From contig JABHJM010000048.1 of assembly GCA_018691995.1 (NCBI GenBank), positions 1 through 9,623 of the forward strand: 9,623 nucleotides of DNA, read 5' to 3'. The DNA is from Candidatus Iainarchaeum sp. (lineage in GTDB: Archaea > Iainarchaeota > Iainarchaeia > Iainarchaeales > JAAZKV01). Each line of letters begins with the position of its first letter. Position 1 is the stretch's first letter. Made by a program: the position numbers and the translations under genes. The notes below the pieces were generated by a model, which saw only the letters and a list, made by a program, of their open reading frames with translations, had not been told where the DNA came from and searched no databases. This document shows, piece by piece, positions 1 through 4,122 of the stretch.

Positions 1-396
1 ATCTTCGGATTAAAATTTATTGACAATTATTGCGAGGAAGTCGATTGTGCTGATAAATCATTCCACGTAGGAGTACTTAATTCAGAAAATACAGGGGAAC
101 ACCCTCTAATTTACGGAGCTACACAAGTATTAAATTTTAAAATTAGTAAAGAACATGATTTTTCAATAGTACAACAATTTCCAAATGCTTCAAATAGTAA
201 TATTGTACTCTCACTTGACCTTGGCGGAAAATTACAAGGAAGAGAAAATGAAATAGAAAGATATGTTCCAATAATTGCAACATCGGGTCTTGGAGAAAGA
301 GTTGCATATTATGCATATCCTCCTGAATATTTTGTAAAAGATAATAATTTTGGAGTTTATATCAAAAACATGTATTATGGAATGCTTGGGAAATAA
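1..396 (+). CDS. C-terminal part of a protein paralogous to the next gene (GATase1-like fold, unknown function)
   Basis: The frame is open from the first base and stops at TAA 394-396, leaving 131 residues; the start lies outside the window. I do not recognise a named family, but the fragment matches the C-terminal half of the protein at 522-1367 segment by segment. A two-cysteine stretch (C11 and C16 of the fragment) comes first, then EHPLIYGATQVL against DHPIMLGTEMTP, then a closing strand GERVAYYAYPPEYF against GNVIYFNYDPGL, then a short last helix (YIKNMYYGMLGK against FKNTIMYLK). That closing layout is typical of ThuA/DUF4350-like members of the class I glutamine amidotransferase-like superfamily. 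Whether this copy also has an N-terminal membrane anchor cannot be seen. A TATA-like box 18 bases after the stop suggests the downstream gene can be transcribed separately. Confidence 0.75.
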   Translation: MFGLKFIDNYCEEVDCADKSFHVGVLNSENTGEHPLIYGATQVLNFKISKEHDFSIVQQFPNASNSNIVLSLDLGGKLQGRENEIERYVPIIATSGLGERVAYYAYPPEYFVKDNNFGVYIKNMYYGMLGK

Positions 397-414
397 TCCG
401 GCTTTGTAGTAAGG

Positions 415-422
415 TTTATTAA
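415..422 (+). promoter_or_regulatory. TATA-like box TTTATTAA upstream of 522
   Basis: TTTATTAATG follows a purine-rich AAGG, and the same TTTATTAATG string occurs at 4076-4085 ahead of the surface-protein operon. With the usual archaeal spacing, transcription would begin near 441-446. That gives either a roughly 78-base leader for the gene at 522 or a leaderless start at the ATG 445-447. A second AT-rich candidate (AAATATATATTA, 482-493) is closer, but its start point would fall on the ribosome binding site. Confidence 0.4.
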
Positions 423-444
423 TGGGGAGAGCATTATTTTCTCA

Positions 445-573
445 ATGACTTCTAGCGAAATGATTAAAAACATTAGAAGACAAATATATATTAACAGATT
501 AATTGAAAGGAGTGAAGAACGATGTATGATGAAGGTGGAGATGCTGGTGCGGCCCCAATGGGTGGCGGTATGA
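445..573 (+). CDS. Possible small leaderless upstream ORF (42 aa), uncertain
   Basis: ATG 445 opens 42 codons to TGA 571-573 and overlaps the first 52 bases of the next gene in another frame. The product begins MTSSEMIKNIRRQIYINRLI and is charged and helical-looking. The ATG sits about 27 bases after the centre of the TTTATTAA box, the distance expected for a leaderless archaeal mRNA, and the part before 522 uses codons ordinary for this genome (AGA, ATT, AAA). After 522 the frame only shadows the next gene and becomes Met/Val-rich by necessity. It may be a leader peptide or chance. Confidence 0.2.
   Translation: MTSSEMIKNIRRQIYINRLIERSEERCMMKVEMLVRPQWVAV
509..515 (+). promoter_or_regulatory. 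Ribosome binding site GGAGTGA for 522
   Basis: GGAGTGA ends 6 bases before ATG 522 and decides this start over the later in-frame ATG codons at 558 and 570. Confidence 0.7.
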
Positions 574-1367
574 GCAGATTTAATCTAGAAGGTTTAATTC
601 CATTACTATTACTAGTAATAATTGGAGTTGCCTCACTAAACTATTTCGGTGTAATCGAAGTACCTTATCTTCCAAGAGGAAGTTCATCTAAACAAGTACT
701 TTTCATTGGTGTTCCATCAACTGGAGAGAGAATTGTTTTAGATAATTTGAATTACTTTTTGAGATATAATATAAGGGATGCTTCAACATTCGGAAACGCG
801 GCTTCTGAGGAGTTACAACAATATGATATTGTAATTCTTGACCAAAGTCTTTCAGCTGACAAAAGTGTTACTGTAGGATTAGGAGAAGCAATTCAAAAGT
901 ATGTTGACAAGGGTGGAAAACTAATTTTAGTTATGAACTCTGGAGTTCAACAAAGTGTTGGTTTTGGAGGACTAACGGCAGTAGATGCTATTGGCTGGAA
1001 AGCAAACTTTGGCAATACAATGCCAGCAGAATGTGTACCAAACAGTGTAAGCATTCCTTCATGTAAACCAGGACAAGAAATGAGTGTTGTTGGAAGAATT
1101 TACCGACAAGACTATGATCATCCAATAATGCTTGGAACAGAAATGACTCCAACTTTGGATGAAGCGCCATATGCAATGACAACTCTTTCTATTCAAGCGA
1201 ATGAAGGAGCAAAAACAATTGCATATATAAAAGCTGAGAACACACCACAATCATTCCCGGCAATTTTGGAGAAAAAGAACTTTCCACTTGGAAATGTAAT
1301 TTACTTCAATTATGACCCAGGTCTGACAATGAACGTGTTCAAAAATACAATAATGTATTTAAAATAA
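522..1367 (+). CDS. Membrane-anchored GATase1-like (ThuA/DUF4350-like) domain protein
   Basis: This 281-residue protein has a Gly/Asp-rich N-terminus (1-20), one hydrophobic segment (about 24-44, GLIPLLLLVIIGVASL) and a single alpha/beta domain (about 57-281). The domain order fits the class I glutamine amidotransferase-like superfamily: strand KQVLFIGVP, helix, the YDIVILDQ strand (101-108), helix EAIQKYVDKGGKLILVMNSG (122-141), and a closing strand GNVIYFNYDPGL (257-268). That ending matches ThuA/DUF4350-like proteins, where a restored strand is followed by a short helix. No GxCxG nucleophile elbow is visible; the corresponding place reads NSGVQQ, so glutaminase activity is not expected and a binding or scaffold role is more likely. 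Cysteines 171 and 181 sit in an inserted loop and have counterparts in the upstream paralogue. Membrane orientation is unclear. The start is set by a good ribosome binding site. The fold assignment is inference from pattern, and the function is unknown. Confidence 0.85.
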   Translation: MYDEGGDAGAAPMGGGMSRFNLEGLIPLLLLVIIGVASLNYFGVIEVPYLPRGSSSKQVLFIGVPSTGERIVLDNLNYFLRYNIRDASTFGNAASEELQQYDIVILDQSLSADKSVTVGLGEAIQKYVDKGGKLILVMNSGVQQSVGFGGLTAVDAIGWKANFGNTMPAECVPNSVSIPSCKPGQEMSVVGRIYRQDYDHPIMLGTEMTPTLDEAPYAMTTLSIQANEGAKTIAYIKAENTPQSFPAILEKKNFPLGNVIYFNYDPGLTMNVFKNTIMYLK

Positions 1368-1380
1368 TGAAAGAGAAATA

Positions 1381-1400
1381 GGGGATGTAAAATCATTCCC
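1381..1400 (+). repeat. Hairpin 1 of the structured region after 522-1367
   Basis: GGGGATG (1381-1387) pairs with CATTCCC (1394-1400) with one G-T wobble around a six-base loop. It begins 14 bases after the stop codon and is the first of three hairpins in a row. Confidence 0.5.
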
Positions 1401-1411
1401 TTTTCACTCCT

Positions 1412-1431
1412 TGAACTGAGAAATCAGTTCA
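1412..1431 (+). repeat. Perfect 8-bp hairpin with a GAAA tetraloop
   Basis: TGAACTGA (1412-1419) and TCAGTTCA (1424-1431) are exact inverted repeats closing on GAAA, a GNRA-type tetraloop. The combination points to selection at RNA level rather than a DNA operator, and to the + strand as the transcribed one, because the reverse loop (TTTC) is not GNRA. Confidence 0.7.
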
Positions 1432-1435
1432 CACT

Positions 1436-1470
1436 TTGGGCGCCTCTGGCAGCCCAATTATTTTTTTTTA
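1436..1470 (+). terminator. Bulged-A hairpin followed by a nine-T tract
   Basis: TTGGGC (1436-1441) pairs with GCCCAA (1452-1457), and GCC (1442-1444) with GGC (1448-1450). This leaves a TCT triloop and one bulged A at 1451. TTA and nine T (1461-1469) follow, and T/C-rich sequence continues to about 1499. It looks like the 3' end of a transcript reading through 522-1367, or of a small RNA starting nearby. Its core recurs at 4037-4054 with compensatory changes. Confidence 0.6.
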
Positions 1471-1510
1471 ATTCTTATTTTTATCTTTTACTCTTTCTAA
1501 AAATATTGCT

Positions 1511-1530
1511 TGTGCTTTAGCACATTTTTT
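1511..1530 (+). terminator. Small hairpin plus T6
   Basis: TGTGC (1511-1515), loop TTTA and GCACA (1520-1524) are followed directly by six T. The stem is short (5 bp) but the layout is that of a hairpin/T-tract end. No gene is visible between it and the previous terminator, so it may be a backup end or the end of a short RNA. Confidence 0.35.
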
Positions 1531-1568
1531 GATGAATTCTTGTGGTGAACAATAAGTTCATCGCACCC

Positions 1569-1585
1569 GTGAAGCTTTGCTTCAC
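1569..1585 (+). repeat. Perfect 7-bp hairpin with a TTT triloop
   Basis: GTGAAGC (1569-1575) and GCTTCAC (1579-1585) are exact inverted repeats around TTT. A smaller inverted repeat, TGAAC/GTTCA (1546-1560), lies just before it. The rest of 1368-1655 holds no gene I can support. The stem ends about 20 bases before the likely Alba TATA box, so it could be an operator or part of an untranslated RNA. Confidence 0.5.
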
Positions 1586-1604
1586 TTGGTTTTCAAAAGA
1601 TTCA

Positions 1605-1613
1605 TTTAAAATA
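1605..1613 (+). promoter_or_regulatory. Likely TATA box for alba
   Basis: TTTAAAATA lies about 47 bases before ATG 1656. Usual archaeal spacing puts the transcript start near 1634, leaving a leader of about 20 bases that contains the ribosome binding site. Confidence 0.4.
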
Positions 1614-1642
1614 GTTTTTCTCTTAATTAAGTAAAATCTCTT

Positions 1643-1648
1643 GGAGGA
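1643..1648 (+). promoter_or_regulatory. Ribosome binding site GGAGGA for alba
   Basis: GGAGGA ends 7 bases before ATG 1656. An upstream in-frame TTG at 1641 would place this site inside the gene, so ATG 1656 is preferred. Confidence 0.8.
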
Positions 1649-1655
1649 ATCAATC

Positions 1656-1967
1656 ATGACAAAAAAGGATGAAAGTGCAGAAGACAAAACAACAAAACAA
1701 GAGGAAGGTTACTTTGTTTATGTTGGAAAAAAAGGAGTGATGGCTTATGTGTTAGCAGTTATTACTCAGTTCAGCGAAGGTGCAAAAGAAGTTCGAGTAA
1801 AAGCAAGAGGAAAAAGTATTTCAAGAGCAGTAGATGTACTTGAAATTGTAAAAAGCAAATCAGAAGAAATCAAACTTGAAGCAATAAACACTTCAACAGA
1901 AGAAGTTGAAACAGACGATGGACGTCCACTAAAAATTTCAGCAATCGAAATCGTAATCAAGAAATAA
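1656..1967 (+). CDS. alba: DNA/RNA-binding protein Alba
   Basis: Alba is the small dimeric archaeal chromatin protein that coats DNA and also binds RNA. The 103-residue product has an acidic/lysine-rich N-tail (1-17) and then the complete Alba domain. YVGKKGVMAYVLAV (22-35) carries the paired lysines, K26 matching the acetylated K16 of Sulfolobus Sso10b. EVRVKARGKSISRAVDVLEIV (45-65) is the conserved strand-turn-helix that contacts nucleic acid, followed by DDGRPLKISAIEIVIKK (87-103). The residue after the lysine pair is Gly where many Albas have Pro. The length is normal for the family once the extended N-tail is counted. It has its own promoter and terminator, so it is probably monocistronic and strongly expressed. 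Assignment is by direct motif recognition. Confidence 0.96.
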   Translation: MTKKDESAEDKTTKQEEGYFVYVGKKGVMAYVLAVITQFSEGAKEVRVKARGKSISRAVDVLEIVKSKSEEIKLEAINTSTEEVETDDGRPLKISAIEIVIKK

Positions 1968-1977
1968 ATCTAATTTA

Positions 1978-2013
1978 AGGCGTTCTTAACAGAACGTCTA
2001 ATTTCTATTTTTT
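1978..2013 (+). terminator. Terminator of alba: 9-bp hairpin plus T tract
   Basis: AGGCGTTCT (1978-1986) pairs with AGAACGTCT (1991-1999) around TAAC, with one G-T pair. ATTTCTATTTTTT follows to 2013. It starts 11 bases after the alba stop and ends 14 bases before the RuBisCO TATA box, so it separates the two transcription units. Confidence 0.7.
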
Positions 2014-2026
2014 CCAAACACAAAAA

Positions 2027-2036
2027 GTATATAAAT
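2027..2036 (+). promoter_or_regulatory. TATA box of the RuBisCO gene
   Basis: GTATATAAAT preceded by an A-rich stretch is close to the archaeal box A consensus. A start site near 2057 leaves a leader of about 19 bases containing GGTGAT. Confidence 0.75.
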
Positions 2037-2066
2037 TAGAAAAGTGTTATTTGTAAAGAAGTTTTT

Positions 2067-2072
2067 GGTGAT
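2067..2072 (+). promoter_or_regulatory. Ribosome binding site GGTGAT of the RuBisCO gene
   Basis: GGTGAT ends 3 bases before ATG 2076. The same motif class precedes 5448 and 6293, and it fits an archaeal 16S 3' end. Confidence 0.75.
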
Positions 2073-2075
2073 ATT

Positions 2076-3386
2076 ATGAAAAATGTAAAAAAAAGAGTTG
2101 GAGAATATGAAGGTTATATTGACCTAAATTATAAAAAAACAAAAAATGATTTAGTTTGTGAGTTTTTTGTTGAGCCTGCAAAAGGAATTACTTTTGAAAG
2201 TGCAGCACAAAGAGCAACAAGTGAATCAAGCATTGGAACCTGGACCGATATTGGAACAATGACTCCGTCTCTTTTCAAAAAAATCGCACCAAAAATATTT
2301 TACTTAAACAAAAAAACAGGAATTTATAAAGTAGCATATCACAAAGACTTATTTGAAGAATTAAACGTTCCGCAAATCATGAGTGCAATTGCAGGAAACT
2401 TATTTGGAATGAGTGATGTAAAAAATATCAAACTAATGGATATTGATTTTCCAGATTGTTATATGAAACACTATAAAGGTCCAAGATATGGTGTTCATGG
2501 TGTAAGAAAAATGCTTGGAGTAAAAGATAGGCCATTAATAGGAACTATTGTAAAACCAAAAGTTGGACTAAATGAAGTACAACATGCAACTGTTGCATAT
2601 GAATCGTGGCTTGGAGGGTGCGATGTTGTAAAGGATGATGAAAACCTAACTTCACAACCATTTAATAATTTTGATAAGAGAATACGTGAAACTCTTAAAT
2701 TAAAAAGACGTGCAGAAAAACAAACAGGGGAGAAAAAGGCGTATCTTGCAAATGTTACTGCTCCGTATCCAGAAATGATAAGAAGAGCAAAAGAAGTAAT
2801 AAAACATGGTGGAGAATTTGCAATGGTTGATGTATTAACTGTTGGTTGGAGTGGAGTACAGGCTCTGCTTGACATGGATCTAAAACTTATTTGGCATGGG
2901 CATCGTGCAATGCATGCAGCATTCACAAGAGATCCAAAACATGGAATAAGTATGCTAGTAGTAGCAAAACTTTGTAGATTAATTGGAATTGACCAACTTC
3001 ACATTGGTGGAATTGTTGGAAAAATGTATGAAGGAAAAAAAGAAGTTACAATGGTTGGAGAAGAAATAGAACAACAAATTATTTCAGAAGACATAGCAAG
3101 GCACAGACTTCAAGAAGATTGGCATGATTTAAAACCAATGTTTGCAGTATGCTCAGGTGGACTTGATCCAACAAAGATTTCTCCATTAGTTCATGCAATG
3201 GGTAGAGATATTATTATTCAAGCAGGTGGAGGAATCCACGGTCACCCTGGTGGAACATATGCTGGAGCAAAAGCAATGAGACAAGCTCTTGAAGCAGAAA
3301 TGCTTGGAATCACAGCGAAGGAATATGCTAAAACCCACTCAGAATTAGCATTAGCCATAAAAAAGTGGAAAAACGTTAAAAGATAG
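2076..3386 (+). CDS. rbcL: Ribulose-bisphosphate carboxylase large subunit, archaeal form III type
   Basis: This enzyme joins CO2 to ribulose-1,5-bisphosphate to give two 3-phosphoglycerates. In archaea with form III it usually closes the AMP/nucleoside pathway together with AMP phosphorylase and ribose-1,5-bisphosphate isomerase; neither partner is in the window. The 436 residues match the form III length. By comparison with spinach RuBisCO all key residues are present: E50 (E60), T55-W56, N108 (N123), K160 and K162 in KPK (K175/K177), carbamylated K186 with D188 and E189 in VKDDEN (K201/D203/E204), H276-R277 in HGHRAMHAAFTR (H294/R295), H309 (H327), loop-6 lysine K316 (K334), S360 (S379) and G384-G385 (G403/G404). 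Loop 6 reads HIGGIVGKM. The form II/III insertion is absent. No small subunit gene is seen, as expected. The gene stands alone behind its own TATA box. The III-a/III-b/III-like subclass cannot be settled by eye. Confidence 0.97.
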   Translation: MKNVKKRVGEYEGYIDLNYKKTKNDLVCEFFVEPAKGITFESAAQRATSESSIGTWTDIGTMTPSLFKKIAPKIFYLNKKTGIYKVAYHKDLFEELNVPQIMSAIAGNLFGMSDVKNIKLMDIDFPDCYMKHYKGPRYGVHGVRKMLGVKDRPLIGTIVKPKVGLNEVQHATVAYESWLGGCDVVKDDENLTSQPFNNFDKRIRETLKLKRRAEKQTGEKKAYLANVTAPYPEMIRRAKEVIKHGGEFAMVDVLTVGWSGVQALLDMDLKLIWHGHRAMHAAFTRDPKHGISMLVVAKLCRLIGIDQLHIGGIVGKMYEGKKEVTMVGEEIEQQIISEDIARHRLQEDWHDLKPMFAVCSGGLDPTKISPLVHAMGRDIIIQAGGGIHGHPGGTYAGAKAMRQALEAEMLGITAKEYAKTHSELALAIKKWKNVKR

Positions 3387-3449
3387 ACCACAAGGGTCAA
3401 ATAGTTAGGATTTCAGAGTATTAGGTGCTCCCAAGTTACTATTTCTAAT

Positions 3450-3464
3450 CGAAACATATATATA
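3450..3464 (+). promoter_or_regulatory. Promoter (BRE plus TATA) of 3490
   Basis: CGAAAC followed by ATATATATA (3456-3464) is a strong archaeal BRE/box A pair. The TATA centre is about 30 bases before ATG 3490, so the transcript should begin within a few bases of the start codon. Confidence 0.75.
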
Positions 3465-3466
3465 CA

Positions 3467-3507
3467 TCATGAGACTATCATGATACAGTATGAATAGTCA
3501 TGATACT
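3467..3507 (+). promoter_or_regulatory. Three TCATGA palindromes over promoter and start codon: candidate operator
   Basis: TCATGA occurs at 3467-3472, 3478-3483 and 3498-3503. The middle copy extends to the 10-base palindrome TATCATGATA (3476-3485). The second and third copies share TCATGATAC as a direct repeat 20 bases apart. Spacings of 11 and 20 bases put the sites on nearly the same face of the helix. They cover the expected transcription start and the start codon of a winged-helix gene, so bound protein would block initiation. Confidence 0.5.
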
Positions 3508-3981
3508 TCAGACCAAGCGTATGACGCTCAAAAACTGCTGACAGACCTTAACGCCGTAAAGCGTATATCTCCCGAGTTCAGCGACCTTAGCACAGATATG
3601 CAAGAAGTTTTGAAGGAATCAACTAATCCTGCTTTTCTAGCCGCATTACTCTACAAACTCACAAAAGAGAGAGAAGAGACTAATAAGATTTTACGCGGAT
3701 TAGAAGAGAAATTTACCAAAATACAAGAACTTCTCAACGTCTCCTCGAAACCCAACACACACACAGAGGAAATTTTGCCTGAACCAGACCAACACATTTT
3801 ACAACTTGTAGATGAAATTGGTCAGGTAAGTGCAAAAGATGTAATGGAGAGACTTGCCTATAGAAAGTCAAATGCCGCGTCACAACGGCTAAGTAAACTT
3901 GTGAGAGAGGGCCACCTGCTTCGTGTCCGTAGTGGACGCAAAGTCTATTTCATGCGCCAACACCCAACCCCAAAAGTATGA
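3490..3981 (+). CDS. Coiled-coil plus winged-helix DNA-binding protein, probable transcription regulator
   Basis: The 163-residue protein has a polar N-terminal part (1-50), a heptad-like coiled coil (about 54-84, LYKLTKEREETNKILRGLEE) suited to dimerisation, a Pro/Thr linker (85-99) and a C-terminal winged helix. Helix 1 is about 100-110, helix 2 SAKDVMERLAY (114-124), the recognition helix about 127-141 (SNAASQRLSKLVREG), and the wing LLRVRSGRKVYFM (143-155) is basic. No ribosome binding site precedes ATG 3490 and the TATA box is about 30 bases away, so the mRNA is probably leaderless; other nearby ATGs are out of frame. Palindromes over the start suggest self-repression. Base use differs from its neighbours: seven of eleven arginines are CGN, against about three of twenty in the RuBisCO gene. 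I do not recognise a named family; MarR/ArsR-like folds are the nearest idea. Confidence 0.85.
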   Translation: MNSHDTSDQAYDAQKLLTDLNAVKRISPEFSDLSTDMQEVLKESTNPAFLAALLYKLTKEREETNKILRGLEEKFTKIQELLNVSSKPNTHTEEILPEPDQHILQLVDEIGQVSAKDVMERLAYRKSNAASQRLSKLVREGHLLRVRSGRKVYFMRQHPTPKV

Positions 3982-4004
3982 GTTGGTGGTCTTCCCTCCT
4001 TTGC

Positions 4005-4029
4005 CTGAATTTTTTAGAAAAAAATTCAG
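4005..4029 (+). repeat. 11-bp perfect AT-rich hairpin
   Basis: CTGAATTTTTT (4005-4015) pairs exactly with AAAAAAATTCAG (A4019-G4029 used) around AGA. It lies 23 bases after the stop of 3490-3981. Its T6 and A-run arms could help end transcription. It occupies the same relative place as the hairpin at 1412-1431: just before a bulged-A hairpin. Confidence 0.6.
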
Positions 4030-4036
4030 TAAAAAT

Positions 4037-4060
4037 GTGCACCTTTGGTAGCACTGTTTT
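4037..4060 (+). terminator. Second copy of the bulged-A hairpin, followed by TGTTTT
   Basis: GTGC (4037-4040) pairs with GCAC (4051-4054) and ACC with GGT, leaving a TTT triloop and a bulged A at 4050. The short T run TGTTTT follows. It is 13/18 identical to 1438-1455, and every stem difference is compensated. It is probably the 3' end element of the upstream transcript; a separate regulatory RNA is possible. Confidence 0.5.
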
Positions 4061-4075
4061 AGAGCGTTCAAAAAC

Positions 4076-4083
4076 TTTATTAA
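4076..4083 (+). promoter_or_regulatory. TATA box of the surface-protein operon
   Basis: TTTATTAA preceded by AAAAAC lies 40 bases before ATG 4123. A start near 4105 leaves a short leader with GGTG (4114-4117) placed 5 bases before the ATG. The upstream TTG at 4120 is in frame but too close to GGTG, so ATG 4123 is the preferred start. Confidence 0.55.
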
Positions 4084-4122
4084 TGAGTTAAAACATTAAT
4101 CTGGCAAGGTTTTGGTGTTTTG

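Noticed and set aside
1412..1433. Hairpin followed by ACA, as in an H/ACA guide RNA
   Set aside because: The stem is only 8 bp with no internal pseudouridylation pocket or kink-turn, and the ACA follows immediately instead of after the usual spacing.
1471..1557. Minus-strand open frame of 29 codons (SPQEFIKKCAKAQAIFLERV...) between the 522 and alba genes
   Set aside because: It looks protein-like but has no start codon, is preceded at once by an in-frame TGA, and is interrupted by hairpin-forming sequence; a decayed gene end cannot be told from chance.
1529..1562. TTGATGA stretch resembling a C box of an archaeal C/D guide RNA
   Set aside because: No CTGA D or D' box follows at a suitable distance, so the guide RNA layout is incomplete.
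2495..2926. 143-codon open frame on the minus strand inside the RuBisCO gene
   Set aside because: It lies entirely antisense to a conserved enzyme with all motifs intact, and its product shows no family features.
3386..3444. Inverted repeats GACC/GGTC and AAATAGT/ACTATTT after the RuBisCO stop
   Set aside because: The first stem is 4 bp and the second has a 32-base gap without a T tract, so no terminator or operator can be supported.
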